Shown piece by piece: positions 15,511 to 25,368 of a DNA stretch of 34,115 nt. The DNA lies in NCBI RefSeq assembly GCF_000758165.1, contig NZ_JNUP01000024.1, positions 1 to 34,115 of the forward strand. Reading direction: 5' to 3'. A model generated the notes under the pieces. The model was not told where the DNA came from and searched no databases. It saw only the letters and a program-made list of their open reading frames with translations. A program made the translations under genes and the position numbers. How positions within the stretch are numbered: position 1 is the first letter of the stretch; every line of letters starts with the position of its first letter. The DNA comes from Spirochaeta lutea. Its GTDB lineage: Bacteria; Spirochaetota; Spirochaetia; DSM-27196; Salinispiraceae.

Positions 15511-16386
15511 ATGGCAAACACCCTTCGTGGTATTCTCTCATTTAATGAGTACCGGCAGCCCAGGAACAGGGCAGCGTACATTCTGTTTTTCATCATGGCG
15601 GTGTTGCTTTCCTTGGTAATGGTATTTCCGTTAATCTGGGTTTTTCTAACCTCTCTTAAAGCACCGGCGGATGTGTACAAAATTCCGGTAACCCTGCTGC
15701 CCGAAACCTGGAACCTGGGGAATTTCGCTACGGCCTGGCGAAGCTTCCGGTTCCCGTTGATGCTTTTCAATACCTTTGCGGTGTATCTGGCTACCCTCAC
15801 CGCTCGGCTTCTGGTTGTACTGTTAGCAGCCTATTCGTTGTCCAAACTGAAAGTGCCTTTTCGGCGGACTATTTACCTGTTGTTTTTATCCACCCTGGTG
15901 CTTCCGGTTTTCTCGTATATTATCCCAAGCTTTCTGGTTATTAATGCCTTCGGGCTCTATGACAACTGGTTAGCACTGATTTTACCCGGTGCAGCAAGTT
16001 CGTTTCCGCTGCTCCTGGCCAAGGGTTTTATGGATGAGATGCCCATCGAACTTTGTGAGTCCGCCAGGATCGACGGTTCTTCTGAGCTACGGATTCTGTG
16101 GAGCATTATTCTTCCGATTGCGAAACCGGTAATTGCTGTAATTTCTATACTCGCGTTTCTGGAGGTGTGGAATAACTTTTTTTGGCCGCAGCTGGTAATC
16201 ACTAGTTCGGAAAAATGGACCATGCCTATTATGCTCTGGTACCGCACCTCAGTAATCGGCGGCAATCCGCCCATGAACATCCAGTTGGCGGGTATGTTTT
16301 TCAGTATACTGCCGCCGTTGATCCTCTTCATGTTCTTTCAGAGGTACATCACTGAAGGGGTAACCTTCGCTGGTATTAAGGGCTAA
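15511..16386 (+). CDS. Sugar ABC transporter permease, MalG/UgpE type
   Basis: The 291-residue protein has about six membrane helices, the N-terminal pattern FPLIWVFLTSLKAPADVYK, and the EAA loop ELCESARIDGSSELRILWSIILPIAKP (about residues 184-210). It partners the preceding permease, from which it is separated by 3 bp. The C-terminus FFQRYITEGVTFAGIKG is the classical MalG-type ending (GLTAGAVKG in MalG). It is followed 17 bp later by the lipoprotein glycosidase, preceded by AAAGGAGG. Confidence 0.95.
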   Translation: MANTLRGILSFNEYRQPRNRAAYILFFIMAVLLSLVMVFPLIWVFLTSLKAPADVYKIPVTLLPETWNLGNFATAWRSFRFPLMLFNTFAVYLATLTARLLVVLLAAYSLSKLKVPFRRTIYLLFLSTLVLPVFSYIIPSFLVINAFGLYDNWLALILPGAASSFPLLLAKGFMDEMPIELCESARIDGSSELRILWSIILPIAKPVIAVISILAFLEVWNNFFWPQLVITSSEKWTMPIMLWYRTSVIGGNPPMNIQLAGMFFSILPPLILFMFFQRYITEGVTFAGIKG

Positions 16387-16403
16387 GGAGAAAGGAGGAT
16401 CGT

Positions 16404-18242
16404 ATGGCTGTGCATGCTTCAGTAGATCTCAGATTGGCTGGGATGGCATTGATTGTTCTGTTGGGATGGATTATGGGGTGTACCACCTCCAAGGTTCCTA
16501 GCAGTGAAGAACTATTTACCGACGCGGGGAATCGCCTGGATATACAAGAGCCCGAAGGGCGGGAAACCTCGGATCCCCTGATTATGGTTCATTATATGCC
16601 ATGGTTTGAGGCCCCGCCGATAAGCAGCGGCTTCGGCTTTCACTGGCATATGGGAGGTGGGGTGTTTGATCCCTATCGAATCCTCGAAAACGGACGAGTT
16701 GATATCGGTTCCCATTATTATCCCCTAACGGGTCCCTACGATTCTTCTGATCCCCAGCTTCTCCGGTACCAGGTTAGTCTCATGAAACTGGCGGGAATAG
16801 ACGGTGTCATTTTCGATTGGTACGGCATTGAAGATGCCTTAGATTATCGATCCATTCATGAGTCTACCCTGGCGATGATCAAGGTCTTGGGTGAAGCGGG
16901 ATTGAAATTCGCCATCTGTTATGAGGATCAAAGCATCGGGCATATGATTGAGGCCGGGGTCATTCCCAAGGATGGGGGGCTGGCTGCCGGGGAGAGGGTA
17001 ATGCAGTATATGCAGGATACCTGGTTTACCGATCCCGGGTACCTGACCCATGAGGGACGGCCGGTGCTCTTAACCTTCGGACCTCAGTACTTTGTGAACC
17101 CCGAGCACTGGGACCGGATGTTTTCCCGAGCCCAGCCGAGGCCTCTTTTTATGACCCTGGATGGCCACAGCGCGTCCATAGCGGACGGGTCCTTTGCCTG
17201 GCCACCAATGTGGGCATCAGAGGGAGGTGTTCTCGCAATTCCACGACTTGTCACGTATTTGAATGAGTATTACCGGCTCCAGAGAGATTCGCCCTTCCTG
17301 GTGACTACAGCATTTCCGGGCTTCCATGATATCTACCGGGAAGCCAGTACAGGGCCCAGCTATGGGTTCCTAGATGATTATGATGGCCGGACCTTCCAGT
17401 TGACCCTGGAGGCGGCTCTGAAATCCCAGGCCCAGGTCATTCAAATCGCAACCTGGAATGACTATGGAGAAGGTACCATGGTGGAGCCCACGGCAGAACG
17501 GGGGTACCGAGATCTGGAATATCTGCAAACCCTTCAGATACGGCAGAACCCGCGCTTTCTTTTTGGAACAAAGGATTTACGGATTCCCCTGGAACTCTAC
17601 CGGATCAGTACCGATGCTCAGGCCTCCGAGAAAGCACGAGTAGCTGCCGAGAATGCCACCACGGCCTTGTTAGCCGGAGACCTGGCGGCCTTCAGAACCT
17701 CCGTGTCTGAGGCGGGGGTCAAGATTCCCCCAACTGTTCTCCCCCTTTTACCGGACGCTTGGGCAGGGGCAGATGTAGGGGCATTAGAATCACCCCAAGA
17801 GGCAGCCTACAACCCCGGAGATAAACCTAACCTTGCCCTGGGCAGGCCTGTTTCCGCGAATTCCCATATTTATGATTTTATACCCCAGAATGCAGTAGAC
17901 GGCCAGACGACTACCTACTGGGAAGGGGGGGCGGACAGGTATCCTAACCGTATTACCGTCGATTTGGGTAGGGAAACCCAGCTCGAGGCGGTAGTGATAC
18001 GGCTTAATCCGGCCCGGATTTGGGCTACGCGGATTCAGCGCCTTGCCGTGTTGGGTAGTTCGGATGGTGAAGATTTTTCCATACTGGTTCCTGAGCAGGC
18101 AGCGGAGTTCGATCCCCAAACTAATGGAAACACATACAGCTTGCATCTGACGGGGGCCGCTCGGTATCTCCAGGTACTCATTACAGCTAATGACGGTGCT
18201 AATGCCGGACAGATTGCTGAGTTGGAAATCTACGGCCGGTAG
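16404..18242 (+). CDS. Surface lipoprotein with GH71/GH99-like catalytic domain and F5/8-type C domain
   Basis: The 612-residue protein has a lipobox (GWIMGC, Cys26), so it should be anchored in an envelope membrane. Residues about 58-400 resemble GH71/GH99-like hydrolases: VHYMPWFE, the segment IGSHYYPLTGPYDSSDPQ, AGIDGVIFDWYG and, at 351-357, WNDYGEG followed by TMVEPT. In GH99 the carboxylates in the WNxxxEG-type motif are catalytic; here they would be Asp353 and Glu356. Residues about 472-612 (NLALGRPVSANS, YWEGG, ITVDLGRETQLEAVVIRL, YLQVLI, IAELEIYG) form a discoidin/CBM32-like sugar-binding domain. GH99 enzymes cut alpha-mannans or glucosylated mannose chains; the substrate here is not known. 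It lies in the sugar ABC operon and probably generates the imported oligosaccharide. Confidence 0.82.
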   Translation: MAVHASVDLRLAGMALIVLLGWIMGCTTSKVPSSEELFTDAGNRLDIQEPEGRETSDPLIMVHYMPWFEAPPISSGFGFHWHMGGGVFDPYRILENGRVDIGSHYYPLTGPYDSSDPQLLRYQVSLMKLAGIDGVIFDWYGIEDALDYRSIHESTLAMIKVLGEAGLKFAICYEDQSIGHMIEAGVIPKDGGLAAGERVMQYMQDTWFTDPGYLTHEGRPVLLTFGPQYFVNPEHWDRMFSRAQPRPLFMTLDGHSASIADGSFAWPPMWASEGGVLAIPRLVTYLNEYYRLQRDSPFLVTTAFPGFHDIYREASTGPSYGFLDDYDGRTFQLTLEAALKSQAQVIQIATWNDYGEGTMVEPTAERGYRDLEYLQTLQIRQNPRFLFGTKDLRIPLELYRISTDAQASEKARVAAENATTALLAGDLAAFRTSVSEAGVKIPPTVLPLLPDAWAGADVGALESPQEAAYNPGDKPNLALGRPVSANSHIYDFIPQNAVDGQTTTYWEGGADRYPNRITVDLGRETQLEAVVIRLNPARIWATRIQRLAVLGSSDGEDFSILVPEQAAEFDPQTNGNTYSLHLTGAARYLQVLITANDGANAGQIAELEIYGR

Positions 18243-18245
18243 TAC

Positions 18246-18261
18246 CCCGGCTGCAGCCGGG
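18246..18261. other. 16-bp perfect palindrome in the convergent junction
   Basis: CCCGGCTGCAGCCGGG lies just after the glycosidase stop and before the 3' end of the AraC-type gene. A looser GC-rich inverted repeat follows at about 18280-18315. No U-tract follows, so a rho-independent terminator is uncertain; it may be a processed RNA end or a protein-binding palindrome. Confidence 0.4.
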
Positions 18262-18326
18262 CAATCCGGAAGCATTCTCGGCGGCGGGGCAACCACGGGC
18301 CCCGTTTCGCCGGGCTTGGGCGGGCT

Positions 18327-20612
18327 TCACTGCTGACCCAGGCGGTTCCGGAGCCGGAATTCTTTCGGGGTTTCTCCCATGTAGGCTTTAAAGATTTTCA
18401 CAAATGATCCCACGTTATCGTATCCGGTTTCTTTACCTATGGTCTCGACCTTGTGGTCCGTGGAAATTAAGAGCTCCCTGGCCTTGGCCAGGCGGAGGTT
18501 GGTAATGTACTGTTTTATAGTTTCCCCGTAGGCGGTTTTGAAAATGGCAGAAATGTGTGAGACGCTGTACCGCAGCTGATCCGCAATCTGATCCAGGCTG
18601 AGATTCCTGTCTGTATAGGTTTGGTCAATGATAGCCTTTACACTCTCGGCAATCATGACACTTGCCGAGCTTTGGGTATCGTCAAGCACATCAAGGATCT
18701 TGGCCAGCAACTGCTGAATCCCCTGGTGCATTTCTGTGGTATCAATGGTTTCTTCAATGGTCTGGCTAACCTCGGTAATCCTTTCCACCGTTTCTTGTTT
18801 TAAGGGCACATCAAATTCTTTAAGAATTTTTAACAGTGAATCTAACAGGTGAAAAACGGCGTGTTTCAGCTGGGTAAAGGGCAGGCCGGAGGCACCAAGA
18901 ATGGCATAAAACTGTTCCAACGCAGCCTCAGATTGGTTGCGATCCCGTTGCTTTACCGCATTGATTATCCGCATTTCTTCATTGTAGGGGTAAAAATGCA
19001 GCCGGGGCTGCCCGGATATAATCTGGGTGTAGGAGACTATAGTACGGTTGGGAAACAATGTGCGGTACTCAATGGCAATCCGTGCTTCTTTGTAGGCGTC
19101 GGAGAGCTCGTACAGAGAAGGGTGCAGGGTGCTGCAGCCCAGGTAAATGTTTCCGGTGATCTCTTCATCCAGGTGGAGATAATTGCAGATATCAAAGGTG
19201 CTCAGTGATGATTGATCCTGGCCTGATAGCAGACTGTGGGGTATTCGGCAGATGAAGACGAGTTTTGAATCATCGGTCAGTACGGTTTCATAGGCGATGT
19301 CTTGATGAAAATGGAACCACTTTGCAATGGTTGCATCCCGTTCCACCACCAGGAGCTTGCTTGGAGTCGTGCCTTCCTGGGTAAAACGGCTTTTCAATAA
19401 ACACTCAATAATCAGGAACTGGTCGCCGGACTGGGGTAGCAGGGAAAGCTGGGCTCGTTCCACTTCTCCTTCCAGAGATGAGCCCAGCAGCTCCGGGTCA
19501 TGGAGAAGTGCCTGGATTACCCCCTCCTTCTGGTAGGGGTTGCTGCTGTAAAGGGTGGTATTCAGGGCCTTGTTCCGGTCGCTCAGGCGCTTTATATGAA
19601 GTTGGATACGGGAAAACTCGTCTACATCCTGGAGTCCATCAGGATCTCCGAGGCTAAGCACCAGGTTTTCCAGGGGGCGGTACAGAGAGTTCACCAGCCA
19701 GGGTGCCAGAGCTGACAGAACCATCATAATGCCCGCGGTAATGAGGCCGGATTGAACCAGGAACCGGGCAAGATCATCATGAATGCTGGAATAATCAACG
19801 CCATACAAATAGCGCCAGCCGGTATCTGCGGACTGATTCGCGGTAATGAGATAGCGCCTTCCGTTCCTGTCGTGAATCACCGGACCCTGATCAGTTCCAT
19901 GATTCAGCCAGTCCTGGGAGAAGGAGGCCAGGGATAGGCTGCTTTTGGATTGGCGGATTATAACCGGTTCGTTGTACTGGTTGGTAATAATTACGAAGGA
20001 GTTATCGATTATAAAAATCTCATCGAGCAGGCTCTTAAAAAAGTTCTCGTTCAACTGGATGTACATGTAGAAGCTGCTCCCGTCAGCTGAGTTTTGTATG
20101 CTCCGGATGAGGAATACCCGGGAACTCGGCTGGCCGGGCAGGGAGAGCAGAATATCTTTTTCTCCCTGGAAGGATTCCAGGGTTTTATTCAGCCTCTGGA
20201 TGGTCGATCCGGCGCTGGAGTGCTCGATAGAGCTCACCAGCTTGTTTTTGAGATCCAGCATCAGATTATCCTTGGGGTGGACCAGGTAGGCCTCGTCATA
20301 ATAATCGGAAAGCCGGCTGAAGGGATCGAAATTTAGAAAGAAATTCCGCTTCTCGCGAAAGTCGGAGGTTTCGTACCATTGCTTCAGGTTTTTTAGCTCC
20401 GGCCGTGATGAAAGGTAGACTAAATCGGTCTGGATGCGGGTTACAAAATAATCCATGGTGCTTTGAAGCTGGGCATTGGTGCTGACTATGAACTTCCACC
20501 GCTCCCGTTCTGTTTGGTCGTACATCCGTACAAATAACACGATGGTATTCAAAATGACCGGAACAAGCAGGATTACGAGAATAGAAATGGAGATGCGTTT
20601 CTTATATTTCAT
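18327..20612 (-). CDS. Membrane-bound AraC-family transcriptional regulator
   Basis: The 761-residue protein has an N-terminal membrane helix (residues 5-29), an extracytoplasmic sensor-like region to about 275, a second helix (about 280-305), a cytoplasmic linker, and a C-terminal AraC/XylS DNA-binding domain (about 665-755) with both helix-turn-helices (SLDQIADQLRYSVSHISAIFK; KVETIGKETGYDNVGSFVKIFK) and the ending GETPKEFRLRN. This layout is like Bacillus YesN/LplR-type regulators next to sugar ABC genes, which sense extracellular ligand or transporter state. ATG 20612 is preferred to a start at 20654, which lies before the promoter-like boxes. It is divergent from the GH65 operon and converges on the ABC operon, so it is the probable activator of one or both. 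Confidence 0.9.
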   Translation of the reverse strand: MKYKKRISISILVILLVPVILNTIVLFVRMYDQTERERWKFIVSTNAQLQSTMDYFVTRIQTDLVYLSSRPELKNLKQWYETSDFREKRNFFLNFDPFSRLSDYYDEAYLVHPKDNLMLDLKNKLVSSIEHSSAGSTIQRLNKTLESFQGEKDILLSLPGQPSSRVFLIRSIQNSADGSSFYMYIQLNENFFKSLLDEIFIIDNSFVIITNQYNEPVIIRQSKSSLSLASFSQDWLNHGTDQGPVIHDRNGRRYLITANQSADTGWRYLYGVDYSSIHDDLARFLVQSGLITAGIMMVLSALAPWLVNSLYRPLENLVLSLGDPDGLQDVDEFSRIQLHIKRLSDRNKALNTTLYSSNPYQKEGVIQALLHDPELLGSSLEGEVERAQLSLLPQSGDQFLIIECLLKSRFTQEGTTPSKLLVVERDATIAKWFHFHQDIAYETVLTDDSKLVFICRIPHSLLSGQDQSSLSTFDICNYLHLDEEITGNIYLGCSTLHPSLYELSDAYKEARIAIEYRTLFPNRTIVSYTQIISGQPRLHFYPYNEEMRIINAVKQRDRNQSEAALEQFYAILGASGLPFTQLKHAVFHLLDSLLKILKEFDVPLKQETVERITEVSQTIEETIDTTEMHQGIQQLLAKILDVLDDTQSSASVMIAESVKAIIDQTYTDRNLSLDQIADQLRYSVSHISAIFKTAYGETIKQYITNLRLAKARELLISTDHKVETIGKETGYDNVGSFVKIFKAYMGETPKEFRLRNRLGQQ

Positions 20613-20639
20613 AGCCCACCGTTGTATCTGAGATGGTAA

Positions 20640-20667
20640 ATCATAGCATGGCATGTACCTGGCGCAA
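20640..20667 (-). promoter_or_regulatory. Candidate promoter of the AraC-type regulator
   Basis: On the minus strand TTGCGC (20667-20662) and TATGAT (20645-20640) are 16 bp apart, 27 bp before ATG 20612. On the opposite strand of the same gap, TTTACG (20771-20776) and CATACT (20795-20800), 18 bp apart, are a weaker candidate for the GH65 operon. The 217-bp divergent gap probably holds the regulator's sites, but no repeated operator was recognised. Confidence 0.4.
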
Positions 20668-20829
20668 GAAAATCATTGTAAATCAGCGGTAAGGACAATT
20701 TTTAGAAGAAAGGCAGCCTTGCCCCGGGATGGACATTTGGGAATCGCTACTAAATACCGGAAAAGTCAGGTTTACGCCGGGAATGAGGCCTCCGCATACT
20801 TGAGTCAACCACAAGTAAAGTAGGACGGC

Positions 20830-23100
20830 ATGAAAAAAGCAGACAAGTATTTGGCCCCAGAAGAATGGGGAATACGGGAAATTGGATTTGATCCCCAACG
20901 AAGCAGAGTGAGCGAATCCCTCTTCAGCCAGGCAAATGAGTATATGGGTGCCCGGGGCTTTTTTGAGGAAGGGTACAGTGGAGACAGCCTGGTGGGCTCG
21001 TATGTTAATCAGGTGTTCGAAGAAAAACGTGCCTCCGAACCTACCAGCTATCGAGGTGTGTCCAATCGGATGTGCTTCATGGTGAACACCGTGAATTGGT
21101 TTGCGGTGACCATCCGTATCGGCGGTGAGGTATTGGATCTGGCAAGCTCCCGGTTCTCCGACTATTCTCGGTTTCTGGATTTCCGAACAGGCTTGGTAAC
21201 CCGGTGTTTTACCTGGCAGGTTGATCCATCCCGGAAGGTGAGCCTCTGTTTTGAACGGTTTTTGAGTATGAAACGCCCCGAACGGGCGTACCAGAGAATC
21301 ACTTTAAAGCCCCTGGGATGTACCGCACCTGTGGAGCTGGATCTGTCCCTGGATTTTTCCCATATCCATGAGCAGCAGAAGGAAAATTACTGGTCCTGTA
21401 GCCAGCGGTCTGTGGCAGAGGACAGGGCAACCATTCACGGCACCTCGAAACATCTGAACAAACAGCTGGCCGCCTCTTTCGCCATGCATTCCAGCTTGAC
21501 CCTGGCTCAAACCCCCCTGGTGGAAGATCAGGCTGTAGGTATTCGGCTTACAGGTTTGGTAGATCCTGCTTCGACCCTTGTGGTGGAGCGGGAGATTAAC
21601 CTTCTGAGGGAAGGCCATTCTCCACGGTCCCGGGAGGGCTTGAGCTTTCATGACGCCCTGGAAGAAAACCGAGCGTACTGGGATGAAGTATGGCACCGGT
21701 CCGACATCCAGATTGAGGGAGACCTGGAGAATCAGCAGGGCATCCGGTACTGCATTTTCCAACTTGAGCAGACCTACCATGGGGCCTCCCCCGGGGCAAA
21801 TATTGGTGCCAAGGGCCTCAGCGGCGAGGCGTATAACGGCAATGCCTTCTGGGATACCGAGGTCTATTGCCTGCCCTACTACCTGTTTTCTAACCCGGAG
21901 GCGGCAAAACGGCTCCTGGACTTCCGTTACCGGACCCTGCCCCAGGCCTTGGACCGTGCCAAAGAGCTCGACTGCCGGGGGGCCTGTTATCCCGTGGCAA
22001 CCATTGACGGCACCGAAAGCTGCACCCTATGGCAGCATGCAAGTTTGCAGTTCCAGCCCAGCACGGGCGTTGCCTACGCATTATGGCATTATTGGAATAT
22101 AACCGGGGATACCGGCTACCTGGCTGACAAGGGATTGGAGATGCTTCTACAGATCAGCCGCTTTCTCACGAGCCGGGTACAGTGGTCCGAAACAAAACAG
22201 CAGTTCGGTTTTTTCGGCGTAATGGGTCCGGACGAATTCCAGATGATGGTGAATCATAACGCCTATACCAATTATATGGCCAAGAGATGCCTCGAATTTG
22301 CCCTGGAAATTCTATCCCATGTTTCAGAAACAGAACCGGAAGTCTGGAAATCCTTGGTGGAAAAAATCGGATTCTCCAACCGCGAGAGGGAGGAGTTCGC
22401 GGCCATCGCCGCTCAGATGTACATTCCCCAGGATTCCGCACGGGGACTCATCGAACAGCACGAGGGATTTTTTGATCTACCCCATATCGATCTGGATTGC
22501 ATACCCCAAGAAGACTTTCCCCTCTACCATTCCTGGAGCTACGATCGCATCTACCGGAATGACATGATCAAACAGCCCGACGTGCTCATGTTCATGTTCC
22601 TGTATAACCAGAGCTTTACCCGCCGGCAGAAACAGGTGAATTATGAGTACTACGAACCCCGCTGCATCCATGAATCGAGCCTCTCTCCCTCGGTTCACTC
22701 CATCTTGGCGGTGGAACTGGGAAAATACCGGGAAGCCTTAGAGTTTTTCCGATTCGCCACCCGGATCGATTTGGATAACTACAACCGTAATACCCGGGAG
22801 GGTCTGCACGGTACCGCCATCGCCGGTGCCTGGATGAATATTGTGTACGGCTTCGGGGGATTCAGATCTGACGGCCCAATACCGGTCATGAACCCCGTGT
22901 TGCCCGAAGACTGGACCGGGTACCGGTTCAACCTCCATATCCGGAATTCCCATATCCAAGTACTGGTAACCCGGGAGACGACCTCCGTGACCCTTGTCTC
23001 CGGGGATGGGCTGCCGTTAATTCTTGGGGGTGAATCCTGGAATTTGGGAGGGACAGCAGCTCCCAGAAGCATCCAGATACCCACAACGAGGGTGCAGTAG
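20830..23100 (+). CDS. Glycoside hydrolase family 65 disaccharide phosphorylase (first of a tandem pair)
   Basis: The 756-residue protein has GH65 architecture: N-terminal beta-sandwich (about 1-270), linker, (alpha/alpha)6 barrel (about 310-700) and a small C-terminal beta domain. The general acid should be Glu469 in MGPDEFQ; phosphate-binding elements are Lys581-Gln582 (IKQPDV) and His614-Ser616-Ser617 (HESSLS). GH65 phosphorylases invert alpha-glucosides (maltose, trehalose, kojibiose, nigerose and others) with phosphate to give beta-glucose 1-phosphate; the exact linkage cannot be read here. No signal peptide, so cytoplasmic. The gene starts the GH65-GH65-pgmB operon, with stop and next start adjacent. 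Confidence 0.92.
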   Translation: MKKADKYLAPEEWGIREIGFDPQRSRVSESLFSQANEYMGARGFFEEGYSGDSLVGSYVNQVFEEKRASEPTSYRGVSNRMCFMVNTVNWFAVTIRIGGEVLDLASSRFSDYSRFLDFRTGLVTRCFTWQVDPSRKVSLCFERFLSMKRPERAYQRITLKPLGCTAPVELDLSLDFSHIHEQQKENYWSCSQRSVAEDRATIHGTSKHLNKQLAASFAMHSSLTLAQTPLVEDQAVGIRLTGLVDPASTLVVEREINLLREGHSPRSREGLSFHDALEENRAYWDEVWHRSDIQIEGDLENQQGIRYCIFQLEQTYHGASPGANIGAKGLSGEAYNGNAFWDTEVYCLPYYLFSNPEAAKRLLDFRYRTLPQALDRAKELDCRGACYPVATIDGTESCTLWQHASLQFQPSTGVAYALWHYWNITGDTGYLADKGLEMLLQISRFLTSRVQWSETKQQFGFFGVMGPDEFQMMVNHNAYTNYMAKRCLEFALEILSHVSETEPEVWKSLVEKIGFSNREREEFAAIAAQMYIPQDSARGLIEQHEGFFDLPHIDLDCIPQEDFPLYHSWSYDRIYRNDMIKQPDVLMFMFLYNQSFTRRQKQVNYEYYEPRCIHESSLSPSVHSILAVELGKYREALEFFRFATRIDLDNYNRNTREGLHGTAIAGAWMNIVYGFGGFRSDGPIPVMNPVLPEDWTGYRFNLHIRNSHIQVLVTRETTSVTLVSGDGLPLILGGESWNLGGTAAPRSIQIPTTRVQ

Positions 23101-25368
23101 ATGGATGGCTGGATAATTCAAGAGCACGGCATCCCGTCGGAGGATCAGATAATTACCCGGGGTAATAATTTCCTCTGCGCCAACGGATTTATCGGGGTGC
23201 GCGGGACCCTGGAAGAGTATGGCAGCACCCAGAAAACCGGGGTTATGATCAACGGTATATACGACAGCCATGAAGGCCGATGGAGCGAGCCGGTCAACCT
23301 GCCCAATCCGCTGTATCTCAGGGTTCAGGATGACCAGGGCCGGGATCTGCAGATCTGTCCCTCCAGTCCGGCGAACCATAGTCACGGAATTGATTTGGCT
23401 GCGGGCATCCATTGGCGGAACTCCCTGCTTAGCAGGACAGAGAATCCCTCTGCGCCAGTGTTAGGACTCAAGAGCCAGCGCTTTGTCTCCCAAGAGGTGC
23501 CAGGTCTAATTTTACAGCGTCTTGAACTGGACTGGACCCACTCTCCCGGTAGCAGTTGGCAGCTCACCATGGGCGTTGATCCGGATATTTGGGATATCAA
23601 CGGTCCGCATCTACACAAGATCACTCCAAGGATGAAGCTCATTGATGGGGTCATGGTTGAAGAGATTCAAATGGAAACCCAGGAACGTGGCATTCCTATT
23701 CGTATAGCCCGTCATGCCCGGGTTGTGGAAGGTGGGTTGGAACCGCTTTCTCCGGCGTCTGAAGGTCGGGGGAGCAGTCCTACCGGGGGTTTGAGTGCCT
23801 TCAAAACGGTGGAATCCCCCCAAAACCGGCTGACGGTGGACGTGCATATCCTGGTGAGCTGGGGCGACCGGGAGGATTTTTCGAGGGTGTTCACCGATCT
23901 ACCCAGGCTGGCAGCCCGGAATTGGCAGTACTGGGAGGAGAATCAGCGGAAACACTGGCACCACCTCTGGCAGGCATCCGATGTTCGTATTTCTGGGGAC
24001 AGTGAAGCCATGAAGGCTCTGCGGTTCAGCCTGTACCACCTCCTGAGTTTGCTTCCGCCGGAGGGTGAGGCCTTGAGTGTTCCCGCCCGGGGACTTTCCG
24101 GGCAGGTGTATAAGGGGGCGATATTCTGGGATACAGAAATCTTCATGCAGCCCTTTTATGAGCTCACCCATCCCCGCCGGGCCCGTTCCCTCATCCTGAA
24201 TCGTATCCAGGGTCTGCCGGGCGCCTTGAAGAAGGCGGCCCAGTACGGCTATCGGGGTGCCTTCTATGCCTGGGAGGCCCAGGATCAAGGCGAGGAGGCC
24301 TGTACGGACTACAACATCACCGACGTTATTACCGGCCGGCCCATGAGAACCTTCTTCCGGGAAAAACAGATTCACATTAGCGCGGATATTGTTTTTGCCT
24401 TAGGGAACTACATTCTTCGGACCGGTGACCGGGAAATTTTGGACCAGGGGGGCAGGCAGGTTATCGGGGAATGCGCCCGGTTTTATCTGAGCCGCTGCCA
24501 TCTACGTCCGGATCTGAACCGGTATGAACTTCTGGATGTAACCGGTCCGGATGAATACCACGAACGTGTTCACAATAACTTTTTTACCAATCTCATGGTT
24601 AAGCACTGTTTAGAATTCGCCCTGGAAACCGGGAGCCTTCAAGATCCCGGGGAGGTGAGGTTGGCCGAAGATGTGGTTCAGCGGCTCTATATCCCCCAGC
24701 CTTGGGGGAGTGCTGGAATTATTCCGCAATTTGATGGGTACCTGACCCTTAGGCAGGTAGGCATCGAAGAAGTTCTGGAGGGTAGGTTGCATCCCAATGA
24801 ATACCTGGGAGGCGAGAACGGCTTAGCCCGATGGACCCAGGTTATTAAGCAGGCAGATGTGGTATTGGGGTTGTACCTCTTCCCTCAGGTGATTGAGGAC
24901 GAACTCATCCGGGCCAACTGGGAGTATTACGAGCAGCGAACTGAACACGGTTCCTCCCTGAGTGCCACCGCCTACGCCGGGATTGCCGCCCGGATTGGTA
25001 ATACCCAGGACGCTCTCCAGTACTTTTATACATCTGCCCGGATCGATTTAGACGGACGGGCCAAGCAGTATGTAGGCGATCTCTACATTGGAGGTACCCA
25101 TCCGGCTGCCCAGGGCGGGGCATGGCAGATTGTCGTCTTTGGTTTCCTGGGATTGCAGATTACCCGCCAGGGCCTTTCTCTGGACCCTCACCTGCCGTCC
25201 CACTGGCGGGAGGTTGAGTGCCCCTTGGTGCTTCGCGGGACGCAAATACGCATTACGGTTTCCGAGGATTCCATAGCCATTTATTACCGGGGAAAGACTC
25301 ATTATATCGAGCCGGGCACCGTACTAGCCTGGCAGAGCATCACTGGAGAAGGAGCGGACCATGCTTGA
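23101..25368 (+). CDS. Glycoside hydrolase family 65 disaccharide phosphorylase (second of a tandem pair)
   Basis: The 755-residue GH65 protein is clearly paralogous to, but divergent from, its neighbour. It keeps the N-terminal pattern of the family (NNFLCANGFIGVRGTLEEYG), the general-acid motif TGPDEYH (Glu485), Lys583-Gln584 in IKQADV and a phosphate loop changed to HGSSLS (His616-Gly-Ser-Ser). The first copy has HESSLS there. The barrel has AIFWDTEIF, as expected for the substrate pocket. Different loops suggest different linkage or acceptor specificity from the first enzyme. A Ser/Gly-rich insertion lies at about residues 215-230. The ATG directly follows the previous stop, and the stop overlaps the phosphoglucomutase start by 8 bp. 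Cytoplasmic. Confidence 0.92.
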   Translation: MDGWIIQEHGIPSEDQIITRGNNFLCANGFIGVRGTLEEYGSTQKTGVMINGIYDSHEGRWSEPVNLPNPLYLRVQDDQGRDLQICPSSPANHSHGIDLAAGIHWRNSLLSRTENPSAPVLGLKSQRFVSQEVPGLILQRLELDWTHSPGSSWQLTMGVDPDIWDINGPHLHKITPRMKLIDGVMVEEIQMETQERGIPIRIARHARVVEGGLEPLSPASEGRGSSPTGGLSAFKTVESPQNRLTVDVHILVSWGDREDFSRVFTDLPRLAARNWQYWEENQRKHWHHLWQASDVRISGDSEAMKALRFSLYHLLSLLPPEGEALSVPARGLSGQVYKGAIFWDTEIFMQPFYELTHPRRARSLILNRIQGLPGALKKAAQYGYRGAFYAWEAQDQGEEACTDYNITDVITGRPMRTFFREKQIHISADIVFALGNYILRTGDREILDQGGRQVIGECARFYLSRCHLRPDLNRYELLDVTGPDEYHERVHNNFFTNLMVKHCLEFALETGSLQDPGEVRLAEDVVQRLYIPQPWGSAGIIPQFDGYLTLRQVGIEEVLEGRLHPNEYLGGENGLARWTQVIKQADVVLGLYLFPQVIEDELIRANWEYYEQRTEHGSSLSATAYAGIAARIGNTQDALQYFYTSARIDLDGRAKQYVGDLYIGGTHPAAQGGAWQIVVFGFLGLQITRQGLSLDPHLPSHWREVECPLVLRGTQIRITVSEDSIAIYYRGKTHYIEPGTVLAWQSITGEGADHA

